Positions 8,993 to 18,047 of a stretch of 64,000 nt of DNA are shown here, piece after piece. A model generated the notes under the pieces. The model had not been told where the DNA came from and did no database searches. It saw only the letters and a list, made by a program, of their open reading frames with translations. Origin of the DNA: CAZFVY01 sp964522665. Lineage in GTDB: Bacteria > Verrucomicrobiota > Verrucomicrobiia > Limisphaerales > CAZFVY01. The stretch spans positions 1-64,000 of the forward strand of contig CAZFVY010000004.1 of NCBI GenBank assembly GCA_964522665.1. Reading direction: 5' to 3'. The translations under genes and the position numbers were made by a program. Position 1 is the first letter of the stretch, and every line of letters begins with the position of its first letter.

Positions 8993-11968
8993 TTACTGCA
9001 CTAGTCTGACCCGGTAGTAGCGCGTCCGCGCGATTCCCGTCGTCGGGTCGGACACGGAGGCGCTGGCGCCGGTCGCGGTCACGTCAGGGGCGAGATCGGA
9101 CCAAAGTGGAACGCTCAAGGTTTCCGTCCATTGCACGCGGTAGGTATGGGAGGCAGCGGAGTTCCAGTGAATGACCGGCGTCCCACCATTGAAAGTGATG
9201 CTCGCGCCGGTGATTGCCGGAACCGATTGCGGATCCGCGGGGTTCGAGCCGAGGTCCAGTTCATCGCGATCCAGGAAGCCGTCGCCGTCGCGATCGATGC
9301 CGATGCGCCGGCCGCTTTCCTGCGGCACAACAGTGTAGGTGAGTTCATGCCCGGGTCCGGCCAGCAGAAGCAGGTCCGAGGGCGAGAGCGTTTCCGCTTG
9401 GCGGTCGGATTGGAACCGACCGGCGACTCGATCAAAGAACCAACCGCGTGGCTCGCCGTCCTTAATGCCATGCGCCACCAGGTCAACGCGATTTGAGGCA
9501 GCCGTCAAACTTGCCAACTGCAGCATCGCGTCCAGCAGCGGCGCCGTTACCGGCGCGTTCAGGGTGATCTGGCGGCCGACGGAGGCTGGAACATAAAGCC
9601 CAGGCAGGCCTTGGGAATTGTCTTGTGGCAATAGGATCTGCGCGTCTGGTCCCGAAAGTGATAGCAGGTACGCAATCGCGTCGGCGATCTCGCTATCCGA
9701 ACTAAAGCCGGTATAGCCGACTTGTATGAAATGCGCCAACGAATCAACCCGCCCGTCGTGGAAGTAGCCGAATCCGGAGTGACCGGTCGGATGGGCGAAG
9801 TCGGCTCCGATGCGGTCTCCAAGCGTGCGAAGTTGTTGAATCTTAAACGGGAGCCTGTCGTCCCGGTTGTCTTCGTGCAATCCGAGGTGATGTTCGCCGT
9901 TGGGACCAGGGAGAATCGGGATCAAGTTGGTACCGATCTGAATCTGATCTTGGCCCAGGCCAGTGGGGAAGGTGTGGCAAATGGTACAGAAGACGTGGGT
10001 AGCGGCGGCGCCATGACTTGCGTCGCCTGAAGTGGGGGCGCTCGCGCCAAGCAGCCCGTTCGTCCCAAAACCGATTAGAGCAGGAAGGGCTACGTGCGTG
10101 GAAAGCGAATGGTCAAAATTGCGCAATCGATTCGGCGGAAAATAGATGGTCGCCAGGAAGTCCTTGAAGGCCTGCATTTCATTGGTGGTCAGGGCGGTTG
10201 CGGCGGCCTGAAGATTGGTAAACGTGGGATTGAATGCTTCCAGTCCGTCGCGATCGCCGCGCCAATGAAACGGCTCGTGACCAATGATGTCTTGCAGCGT
10301 TTGCGTCAACATCGGGCCTTTCATGGGGTGGTAATCCTTGCCGGGAAGTCCGACGCCAGGAGAATAATTGCGATTGGTGATAGACGAAATCGCCTGCCCG
10401 GCGGGGTTCCCCAAGTCCCAGGCCAAACGGTCCATTCGCGCGTCTGGATGACAGGAAGCGCACGCGGCCTGTCCGAGGCCGGAGGTTTTATGCGTGTCGT
10501 AGAGCGCGGGGCGACCGGCTTTGATCACCGGCGGGGTCGGGTCAAAGAGCTTCAGCCTGCCAACGAGCGTCGCGGACAAAGCGTCCACGAGGGCGACCGT
10601 GGCGTCGAATCGGTTGAAAACGTAGAGCCGGTGGCGTGGTTCGTCGAGCGCCATGCCGGTTGGGCCGGAGCCAACCGGCAGTCCGGCGATCGGCTCGATC
10701 CGGTCTCCCGCGGCGTTGATCACCACCAGATTGCTCGAGCCCATGCCGGTCACGTATCCCCGATCCCCACCGGAATTCCAAAGGATGCCGCGAGGATCAC
10801 CAAGCGATTGATAGCGCAAGGATTCGGCGACGAAATTAGTGGTGTAATCCAGGTGAGGATTGAGATCCTTGATGACGGTGGCTTTTCCGGAGGCGTTCGC
10901 GATCGCCAAGTTGACTCGAACGAATTTCCCATTCAACACCGGCTCGAAACGAACGTTGTTGAGGGCTTCGGTGCCGACCACCGTGACGGCGCCGGACGCC
11001 GGATTCACGGCCAGATCCATGCACAAATTCATCAGGCCCGAGATATAGCTGACTGAGAACGATTGCGCGTTGATCACCGCGACGTCGTGGTCGGGCAGGT
11101 CCCAGCCCACGACGCGTCCGCTCAATGCGGCGTTGGTTCCACTGACCCACGGCGACCAATCGCCGCCGTTGTCGTCCATCCAACGTCCTTGAGCGTCCTT
11201 TTTCACAATGAGTTCGGCGCGAGGGAGCGCGGCGTTGGTGGAGATCGCGGGATTTAGCGGCGGATTCAACAAGGCGCCAGCGTTCGGAGGCGGATTTCGC
11301 CCCTGGTACGGTCCGCTAGGCAATTCTACGACCCCAAGCCCCGGGGTGACGCCGAAGTCGGTAAACGGGGGCGAGAGAATCGTGGAAGCATTGCCCGACT
11401 CAAAGATGGCGACATAGACCGTGGCGCCGTCGGGGCTGACGGCCATCGAACGGGGACGGTCGCCGTCGATATTGATGACGTTCGTTTTGGCGAGACTGTC
11501 TGGATCAAAAACCAGCACGGTGTTGTCGGCGGTGCAGGTGACGAAGGCGCGCTGCGGCGAGCCGGCGAACGCGATGTCCGCGGGTAGTCGTTGGGTGTCG
11601 AGCGTAGCCCGAACGCGAAACGTCGTCGTGTCCACCACGCTGACCGAGTCGGACATTTTGTTGACCACCCATGCCTCGGCGTCGTTACGGAACCGGACGG
11701 AAACCGGGTCCAGCCCAACCGAGATGGCGCCGAGCGGTGACGGCGGATCATTACGGAGATCGAAAAGTTCGAGACGATTGTCGGGCAAATTGCAAACGGC
11801 CAGGGTTTGGCCGTCAGGACTCATCGCGATTGGATGCACGGGGGCCGACTCCCAGTTGACGAACGAGTTGGTTGGCGCGGCGGGCAGAGCCTGTCCCCTG
11901 CCGGTCGTGACGAACGGAGATAAGCTAAGCAGTATAACGCGCGTGCCCACCCAGAATAGTCCCTTCAT
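8993..11968 (-). CDS. Exported beta-propeller / di-haem cytochrome c protein, copy B
   Basis: A 991-residue secreted protein. A signal peptide (MKGLFWVGTRVILLSLSPF) is followed by a YVTN/lactonase-like beta-propeller (repeats of the type MSPDGQTLAVCNLPDNRLEL and MAVSPDGATVYVA). A c-type cytochrome region of the MauG/di-haem type follows, with CASCH near residue 503 and CTICH near 661. Next are a calcium-binding thrombospondin-3-like loop (DRDGDGFLDRDELDLGSNP) and a C-terminal FN3-like module ending RTRYYRVRLVQ. It is probably a periplasmic or outer-surface electron-transfer enzyme; the substrate is unknown. ATG 11968 is preferred over GTG 11986 because it starts the signal peptide and matches the paralogue. 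It is the last gene of a three-gene minus-strand cluster. Confidence 0.85.
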   Translation of the reverse strand: MKGLFWVGTRVILLSLSPFVTTGRGQALPAAPTNSFVNWESAPVHPIAMSPDGQTLAVCNLPDNRLELFDLRNDPPSPLGAISVGLDPVSVRFRNDAEAWVVNKMSDSVSVVDTTTFRVRATLDTQRLPADIAFAGSPQRAFVTCTADNTVLVFDPDSLAKTNVINIDGDRPRSMAVSPDGATVYVAIFESGNASTILSPPFTDFGVTPGLGVVELPSGPYQGRNPPPNAGALLNPPLNPAISTNAALPRAELIVKKDAQGRWMDDNGGDWSPWVSGTNAALSGRVVGWDLPDHDVAVINAQSFSVSYISGLMNLCMDLAVNPASGAVTVVGTEALNNVRFEPVLNGKFVRVNLAIANASGKATVIKDLNPHLDYTTNFVAESLRYQSLGDPRGILWNSGGDRGYVTGMGSSNLVVINAAGDRIEPIAGLPVGSGPTGMALDEPRHRLYVFNRFDATVALVDALSATLVGRLKLFDPTPPVIKAGRPALYDTHKTSGLGQAACASCHPDARMDRLAWDLGNPAGQAISSITNRNYSPGVGLPGKDYHPMKGPMLTQTLQDIIGHEPFHWRGDRDGLEAFNPTFTNLQAAATALTTNEMQAFKDFLATIYFPPNRLRNFDHSLSTHVALPALIGFGTNGLLGASAPTSGDASHGAAATHVFCTICHTFPTGLGQDQIQIGTNLIPILPGPNGEHHLGLHEDNRDDRLPFKIQQLRTLGDRIGADFAHPTGHSGFGYFHDGRVDSLAHFIQVGYTGFSSDSEIADAIAYLLSLSGPDAQILLPQDNSQGLPGLYVPASVGRQITLNAPVTAPLLDAMLQLASLTAASNRVDLVAHGIKDGEPRGWFFDRVAGRFQSDRQAETLSPSDLLLLAGPGHELTYTVVPQESGRRIGIDRDGDGFLDRDELDLGSNPADPQSVPAITGASITFNGGTPVIHWNSAASHTYRVQWTETLSVPLWSDLAPDVTATGASASVSDPTTGIARTRYYRVRLVQ

Positions 11969-12035
11969 CCGCAGTTCTAATAGCACGTCGATTCTGACCG
12001 CGCAAACATCTTGAACGCGCGCTCTCCGCGGCGCC

Positions 12036-13367
12036 CTATTGATTGCGCACGGAGCCGTCGGGCATCGTCGTTTGGTCGAAGGTGGCGCCCGTGAGCGTCA
12101 TGCCATTGGTATTGGCTCCGGTGAGATTCGCATGGCCCAAATCCGCGGCGGAGAGGTCGGCGTTCGAGAGGTCGGAACCCGACATGTCCGTGAAGCGAAG
12201 GTCTGTCGCGCTCATGCTCGCGTGCGAGAGGTTGGCTTTAGTGAGATCGACGTTCAACCATACCGCCGAAGTCAGATTCGCGTGGTTCAAGTCCGCTCCC
12301 GAGAGAGTCGAGCCGATCGTGAGGGAGGACGAAAGATCAATTCCGTGAAGGTCCCGCCCGACCGCCCCTTGATTGGTGATTTCCCAGACCAGGCGCCATT
12401 TCGTGGCGATGATGGTATTGCTGTCGATCAACGTTCCCTTGAAATCCGCGAAAAGCAGCGTCGCGGCCGCGAGGTTCGCTTGGCGCAGGTCGGCGCCCGA
12501 TAGATCAGCCGCTTGCAAGTTGGCGGAGCTGAGATCGGCGTGCAACAGGTTCGCTTCCCGCAGGTCGGCGCCGATAAAATCGACTCCGTGCAGTTTGCGG
12601 TTGGGAGCGCTCTGATTCAGGATCTGCCAGACGAGGCGCCACTTAGGGTCAACGACGGTTTGATCGTCCATTTTGGTTCCGTGCAGCGAGACCAGGTGCA
12701 TATCCGCGCCGGAGAGAACGGCGGAGCGAAGGTCGGCTCCGGTAAGGTCGGCGTCGAACATTTTCGCGTTCCCGAGCTGAGCGAAACTCAGATCGGCGTT
12801 CACGAGGTCCGTGTCCTCGAGGTCCGCGCCCAGAAGATCCGCCGCAAAAAAGCTCGCGCCGCTCAGTTCCGATTCGCTGAGGTCGGCGTTTTCAAGGTTG
12901 GCGCCGCTGACGATGGCGTTGCTCAGGTTGATTGATTTGAGACTGGCCCCGAAGAGATCAGCGCCAAATAGATTGGCGAAGCGAAGGTCACCTTGGTCCA
13001 GGGTCGCGTTGATCAGGTTGGCCTCGCTCAAATCGATGGAGGCTCGCACCCGGTAAAAGACGGACCCTTGATGGTCGCCGGGCACGGTGAACGCAAGTTT
13101 CTGCTTCGAGCCGTCCAATACGGGGCCCACTGGTGACCAGTTCATCAGGTCGGCGCTCTGCTCGACCTGAAAACTCGGAAAGACCGGGCGACCCGGCGTG
13201 GGCACGACGGACCCGGCGCTCCAACTTAACGCGAGACTGGACTGATTCGTCGGCTGGATGCGCAAACCGACCGACTGTTGCCCGTACGTCAGGTCCATGC
13301 GTCCGAACGTCGCGATGATGCTCCACACCAGGACACTCTGAATCGCGCGCGTGGGTAACGGCTTCAT
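12036..13367 (-). CDS. Exported pentapeptide-repeat protein with FN3-like N-terminal module
   Basis: A 443-residue protein. An N-terminal signal sequence is followed by an FN3-like module of about 80 residues (SFQVEQSADLMNWSPVG ... VFYRVRASIDLSEANL). A long right-handed pentapeptide-repeat helix of A(D/N)LXX units (LFGADLFGASLKS, LENADLSESELSG) then runs to the C-terminus. The helix is interrupted twice by a conserved insert, KWRLVWQILNQSAPNRKLHG and KWRLVWEITNQGAVGRDLHG. Pentapeptide proteins are usually structural or binding proteins; no enzymatic role is implied. It ends 67 bases before the start of the downstream cytochrome gene and begins 3 bases after the stop of the upstream one, so co-transcription is likely. 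Confidence 0.85.
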   Translation of the reverse strand: MKPLPTRAIQSVLVWSIIATFGRMDLTYGQQSVGLRIQPTNQSSLALSWSAGSVVPTPGRPVFPSFQVEQSADLMNWSPVGPVLDGSKQKLAFTVPGDHQGSVFYRVRASIDLSEANLINATLDQGDLRFANLFGADLFGASLKSINLSNAIVSGANLENADLSESELSGASFFAADLLGADLEDTDLVNADLSFAQLGNAKMFDADLTGADLRSAVLSGADMHLVSLHGTKMDDQTVVDPKWRLVWQILNQSAPNRKLHGVDFIGADLREANLLHADLSSANLQAADLSGADLRQANLAAATLLFADFKGTLIDSNTIIATKWRLVWEITNQGAVGRDLHGIDLSSSLTIGSTLSGADLNHANLTSAVWLNVDLTKANLSHASMSATDLRFTDMSGSDLSNADLSAADLGHANLTGANTNGMTLTGATFDQTTMPDGSVRNQ

Positions 13368-13370
13368 AAA

Positions 13371-16364
13371 CTATTGCACGAGCTTGACCCGATAATAGCG
13401 CGTCAACGCGACCACGCTGTTCGAGTCGATCGTGGAGGCGACAGCTCCGGTTGCGGTCACGTCCGGCGACAGATCGGACCAATTCGGGTCGGCCAAAGAG
13501 TTTTTCCATTGCACACGGTAGGTGTGAGCGGGCGCGGCGTTCCAACCAATCGCCGGCATCCCGTTGGAAATCGTAATGGTCGCGCCGCTGATCACCGGGA
13601 CGGAGCGCGGATCGGCTGGGTTAGAGCCGAGATCCAATTCGTCGCGGTCGAAGAACCCGTCTTGGTCACGGTCGATCCCGATCCGGCGACCGCTGCCGCG
13701 CGGGACGACGGTGAACGTCAATTCATGCCCCGCTTCGGCGAGTTGAACCAAGGCCGATGGCGAAAGCGTTTCCGACAGCCGGTCAGATTGAAATTGTCCG
13801 GATGAGCGGTCAAAAAACCAACCGCGTGGCAGGCCGTCCTGAAACCCGCGCGCGACCAAATCGACCCGGCTCGTGGGGGAGTTGGCGAGTCTGATCATCG
13901 TGTTCAATAGCGCCGGCGCGAGCGCCGAAGCGAGCGTAAGCTGGCGACCGACCGACGCCGGAACGTCTTGCCCTGGCGTGCTTGGAGGAAGGTTCTGATT
14001 GGTCAGCGTTGGCGCGACCGGTAGGTCCGAGCCGGGGATCGAAAGCAAGAAGCCGATCAAATCGGCGGTTTGGCGGTCGTCGGTCATGGCGAACGCGGTC
14101 TGGATGAAATCGGCGAGCGAATCAACGCGCCCATCGTGAAAGAAGCCAAAACCGCTGCGGCCGGTGGGGCGCTGAAAATCGGCGCCGAAGCGATCACCTA
14201 AATTGCGAAGTTGCGGGATCTTAAATGGGAGCGTGTTGGCCCGGTTCAGTTCGACCAGCGCGAGATGGCGCTCACCATTTGGCCCCGGCGGAATCGCTTG
14301 CCAAGCGATGCCGGTCCATTTGCGATCGACCCCCAGACCGTTCGGTAACGTGTGGCATGGCGTGCAAATCGCGGTCGCGGTCTGCTGAAATACCGTCAGG
14401 CCGGCCTGGGCGTTTCCGGGCGGCAACGGGGCGCCCGGCGGGAGCGCGCCGCGTCCCAGCGCAGTTTGGCCCGGCAGGGGGACGTTGGTGGAAAGTGAAT
14501 TGTCCAGGTTGCGGAGGCGATTCGGGGGGAAATAGACGGTGGCCAGAAAATTCTTGAACTCCAGCATTTCGTTGGTGGTCAGCGCGGAGGCGGCGGCTTG
14601 GAGATTGGTGAACGTCTGGTTGAATTGCTCCAAGCCGTCGCGGTCCCCACGCCAATGGAACGGCTCATGCCCGATGATGTCCTGCAGCGTCTGCGTCAGC
14701 ATCGGGCCTTTCATCGGGTGAAAATTGTTGGTAACGGCCGGCGGAAGGGCGCCGTAGTTTCGGTTCGTCAGGGCCGCGGAAACCGCCTGACCCGACGGGT
14801 CACCCAAGTCCCACGCCAGTCGATCCATACGGGCGTCCGGGTGGCACGAGGCGCAGGACGCCTGGCCAAGGCCCGACGATTTGTGCGTGTCGTAAAAATG
14901 GGGCCGGCCGAGCTTGATCGCCGGCGGGGTCGGATCGAACAGGACGACTAATCCGATGGCCTGCATCGTCGTGGTATCGACCAGGCTGATGGTGGCGTCA
15001 AATCGGTTGAGGACGTAAAGCCGGTGTCGCGCCTCGTCCAACGCCATGCCGGCAGGCCCTGATCCCAATTGCAGTCCAGCCTGCGGTTCGAGACGAGCGC
15101 CGCTGGCGTCGATGACGACAAGGTTGCTCGAACCCATGCCGGTCACGAAGCCCCGCGCGCCCGAGGACTCCCACACCACGCCGCGGGGATCGCCCAGCGA
15201 CCGATTGCGCGTGGATTCCGCGACGGCGTTGGTCGAATAATCGAGATGGGGGTTGAGGTCCTTGACGATCACATTGGTCCCTGAAGGCGCCGCGAGCGCG
15301 ATTTTCACGCGTGCAAAAACGCCCTTCAGAACCGGCTCGAAACGAACGTTGTTGATCCCGTCGGTGCCGACGACCGTGACCACGCCGGACGCTGGGTTCA
15401 CCGCCACGTCCATGCATAGATTCATCAAGCCGGAGATATAACTGGTGCCAAATGTCTGCGCGTCGATAACGGCGATGTCATGGTCCGGCAAGTCCCATCC
15501 CGGCTGGCGGCCGCTAAAGATGGCATTAGTTCCGGTGACGAACGTTGACCAGTCGCCGCCGTTGTCGTCCATCCAACGTCCGCGGGCGTCCTTCTTAACG
15601 ATTAGGCTAGCCTGGGGCAGCGTCGCGTTGGTCGGGATCGCCGGATTGATCGAGGGCACAAGATTTGTTCCGACGTTGGGCGGTGGGTTCGTTCCCTGGT
15701 ACGGCCCTCCGGGGAACTGAACGACTCCGGGCGTGGGAAAATCATTCAACCCGACGAGCGGAGGCGCCAGGATCGTGGAGGCGTTGCCTGATTCGAAGAT
15801 CGCGACGTACACCTTCGCGCCGTCCGGGCTGACCGCCATGGCGCGTGGGCGTTCGCCATCGATGCTGATGACGTTCGTGCGAACCAAGCTAACCGGATCG
15901 AAGACGAGGACCGAGTTGTCGTTGCCACAGGTTACAAATGCCCGCCGCGGCGTTCCGGCGAAGGCGACATCGGCCGGGGCGCGCTGGGTATCGAGCGTGG
16001 CCCGCACGCGAAACGTCGCGGTATCGACCACGCTGACGGAGTCCGACATGCGATTGACGACCCACGCTTCGCCGGTGTCTAGGAAGCGAACGGAGACGGG
16101 ATCAAGACCCACCGGAACGCCGCGTGGCGGCGCGGGAAAATTGGCCGGGCGGAGATCGATCAGTTCGAGGCGATTGTCCGGTAGATTACAGACGGCGAGG
16201 GTGTTCCCGTCCGGACTCAACGCCACCGGATGCACCGGCGCCGTCTCCCAATTGACGAAGGAGTTAGTCGCGGAATTCGGCGGCGTCTGGCCGCGGCAAA
16301 TCTCGACTAGCGGCGAGGCAAAAACTGCCGCCAGACAGAGAACCGCGACGCAAACATCCTTCAT
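13371..16364 (-). CDS. Exported beta-propeller / di-haem cytochrome c protein, copy A
   Basis: A 997-residue protein co-linear with the gene at 8993-11968 and very similar along its whole length (for example GPMLTQTLQDIIGHEPFHWR is identical in both). It has a signal peptide (MKDVCVAVLCLAAVFASPL), a beta-propeller, haem motifs CASCH near residue 502 and CTPCH near 667, a thrombospondin-3-like calcium loop (DRDQDGFFDRDELDLGSNP), and a C-terminal FN3-like module ending LTRYYRVKLVQ. Two CxxCH motifs and the surrounding LTQTLQDI and FFHDGRVDSL segments are like bacterial di-haem peroxidase/MauG proteins. It is the first gene of the cluster. A short inverted repeat (tgtgtt 16372-16377, aacaca 16383-16388) lies just upstream. 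Confidence 0.86.
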   Translation of the reverse strand: MKDVCVAVLCLAAVFASPLVEICRGQTPPNSATNSFVNWETAPVHPVALSPDGNTLAVCNLPDNRLELIDLRPANFPAPPRGVPVGLDPVSVRFLDTGEAWVVNRMSDSVSVVDTATFRVRATLDTQRAPADVAFAGTPRRAFVTCGNDNSVLVFDPVSLVRTNVISIDGERPRAMAVSPDGAKVYVAIFESGNASTILAPPLVGLNDFPTPGVVQFPGGPYQGTNPPPNVGTNLVPSINPAIPTNATLPQASLIVKKDARGRWMDDNGGDWSTFVTGTNAIFSGRQPGWDLPDHDIAVIDAQTFGTSYISGLMNLCMDVAVNPASGVVTVVGTDGINNVRFEPVLKGVFARVKIALAAPSGTNVIVKDLNPHLDYSTNAVAESTRNRSLGDPRGVVWESSGARGFVTGMGSSNLVVIDASGARLEPQAGLQLGSGPAGMALDEARHRLYVLNRFDATISLVDTTTMQAIGLVVLFDPTPPAIKLGRPHFYDTHKSSGLGQASCASCHPDARMDRLAWDLGDPSGQAVSAALTNRNYGALPPAVTNNFHPMKGPMLTQTLQDIIGHEPFHWRGDRDGLEQFNQTFTNLQAAASALTTNEMLEFKNFLATVYFPPNRLRNLDNSLSTNVPLPGQTALGRGALPPGAPLPPGNAQAGLTVFQQTATAICTPCHTLPNGLGVDRKWTGIAWQAIPPGPNGERHLALVELNRANTLPFKIPQLRNLGDRFGADFQRPTGRSGFGFFHDGRVDSLADFIQTAFAMTDDRQTADLIGFLLSIPGSDLPVAPTLTNQNLPPSTPGQDVPASVGRQLTLASALAPALLNTMIRLANSPTSRVDLVARGFQDGLPRGWFFDRSSGQFQSDRLSETLSPSALVQLAEAGHELTFTVVPRGSGRRIGIDRDQDGFFDRDELDLGSNPADPRSVPVISGATITISNGMPAIGWNAAPAHTYRVQWKNSLADPNWSDLSPDVTATGAVASTIDSNSVVALTRYYRVKLVQ

Positions 16365-16416
16365 TCATTGGTGTGTTAGCAAAACACATGCCAAAAATAC
16401 CGTCGTTGAACCGCGT

Positions 16417-17913
16417 TTAGCCCGCTTCGGCGCCGACCCCCGCCATCAGCCCCATCAGCGCCGCCGGCGAGAACTCGGAGCGGGGCAGTTCGCCGGCCAC
16501 GCGGCCTTGCCGCAAAACCATGATGCGGCGGCTGAGGCCCGTGACCTCCGGCAACTCCGAGGAAATCAGCAGGAGCGCCAGGCCTTGGCAGGCAAGCTCG
16601 TCGAGCAAGTCGTGAATCTCCGCCTTCGCGCCGACATCGACGCCGCGCGTTGGTTCATCGACGATCAGAATGCCGCACTGGCGCGCCAGCCATTTGGCGA
16701 CCGCGATCTTTTGTTGATTTCCGCCGCTAAGCCCGGCGATGGGGGCTTCATAGGACGGCGTCTTGACGCGCAATCGTCCGCCGTACGACGCCACCAACTC
16801 GCGCTCCGCGCCGCGTCTCACGAAACCGCGGCGGGTCAGGCGGTCCAACGCGGCCAGTGAGGCGTTTTCGCGGCAATTCATGGTCAGTACCAATCCCTGC
16901 CGTTTGCGGTCCTCGGGAACGAGGCCAAGCCCGGCGCCGAGCGCGGCGGCGACTGAACGTAGCGGCAATTCCCGCCCATGGACCCAAATGCGCCCGGTCG
17001 CCGCGTCATCCAACCCTAAGATGGCCTGCGCCACCTCGCTGCGACCCGCGCCGACCAACCCGGCGAACCCGAGTACTTCGCCTTGCCGCAACGTGAAGCT
17101 CACTCCGTTGAATTTTCCCGGCGACGCCAGGTTCTCGACCCGGAGCGCTTCGTCGCCGAGCGGACGGCTGACATGGCGCGGTTCGTGATGGGTCAACTCG
17201 CGACCGATCATTTGTTGAACGATTCGTTGCGGGCTGGTGGCCGTAATCGGTTCGGTCGCGACGTGCCGGCCATCGCGCAGGACGGTCAGGGCGTCACACA
17301 GGCGGAAGATTTCCTCGAGCCGGTGGGAGACGTAAATAATCGTGATCCCACGCCGTTTCAGGTGGCCCAACAGTTCAAAGAGATGCTCGCTCTCGTGCGC
17401 GGAAAGCGAACTGGTCGGCTCGTCCATGACGATGACCTTCCCGCCGGCGCCGACGGCCGCCGCGATTTGTACGATCTGTTCCTGCCCGGTCGAAAGTCGG
17501 CTGATCGGCACATCCACGTCAATGTCGGCCGCGATTTCATGCAGCATCGACTGCGCAAGCGTCCGCGTCCGACCGCGATCCACCCAACCCCAGCGACTGG
17601 GCAGATCGCCGAGGCAGAGGTTTTCGGCGACGGTCAAATTTGGGCAGAAGGCCAACTCCTGGTGCACCATGGCGATGCCAAGGTGGCGCGCCGCCAACGG
17701 GTTCGCGGGACGAATCACGTGGCCGTCGAGTTGTATCTCGCCTTCGTCAGCGGTATAGACGCCGGCTAGGATCTTGCCCAGCGTGCTTTTGCCCGCGCCG
17801 TTTTCCCCGACCAACGCGTGGCAGCTTCCCCGCGCGATCGCGAACGAAACGCCGTCCAGCGCCAGCGCCCCGGGGAATTGTTTGCGGATGTTATGGAACG
17901 AGATGAAGGCCAT
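16417..17913 (-). CDS. Sugar ABC transporter ATP-binding protein (RbsA/MglA type, two ATPase domains)
   Basis: A 498-residue double ATPase energising a pentose/hexose importer on the inner face of the membrane. Domain 1 has Walker A GENGAGKST, signature LSTGQEQ and Walker B VIVMDEPTSSLS. Domain 2 has a degenerate Walker A (GLVGAGRSEV), signature LSGGNQQ and Walker B LIVDEPTRGVD. This asymmetry is normal for RbsA, MglA and XylG. It is the last gene of a permease, binding protein, ATPase run on the minus strand. The 134-base gap to the binding-protein gene holds only a short GC-rich inverted repeat (17998-18012), which could lower ATPase expression relative to the binding protein. Confidence 0.93.
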   Translation of the reverse strand: MAFISFHNIRKQFPGALALDGVSFAIARGSCHALVGENGAGKSTLGKILAGVYTADEGEIQLDGHVIRPANPLAARHLGIAMVHQELAFCPNLTVAENLCLGDLPSRWGWVDRGRTRTLAQSMLHEIAADIDVDVPISRLSTGQEQIVQIAAAVGAGGKVIVMDEPTSSLSAHESEHLFELLGHLKRRGITIIYVSHRLEEIFRLCDALTVLRDGRHVATEPITATSPQRIVQQMIGRELTHHEPRHVSRPLGDEALRVENLASPGKFNGVSFTLRQGEVLGFAGLVGAGRSEVAQAILGLDDAATGRIWVHGRELPLRSVAAALGAGLGLVPEDRKRQGLVLTMNCRENASLAALDRLTRRGFVRRGAERELVASYGGRLRVKTPSYEAPIAGLSGGNQQKIAVAKWLARQCGILIVDEPTRGVDVGAKAEIHDLLDELACQGLALLLISSELPEVTGLSRRIMVLRQGRVAGELPRSEFSPAALMGLMAGVGAEAG

Positions 17914-18047
17914 CGGTCAGGGGCAGGGCGGAGCGGGCGCTGGGACCACTGTTGAGAAGAACGCTCGGCAGGCTTGCCACGGCTCGGCGGAGCCTCTCCC
18001 CACCGGTTGGGGTTGGGGCCAGGCCGAGGGGAATGCCCCGGCGAGGG

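Noticed and set aside
10094..11056. A 320-codon plus-strand ORF opposite the propeller-cytochrome gene.
   Set aside because: It is the complement of conserved propeller repeats and has no motif of its own.
17914..18047. A terminator between the sugar-binding-protein gene and the ATPase gene.
   Set aside because: The inverted repeat at 17998-18012 has only a 5-bp stem and no T-tract on the minus strand.
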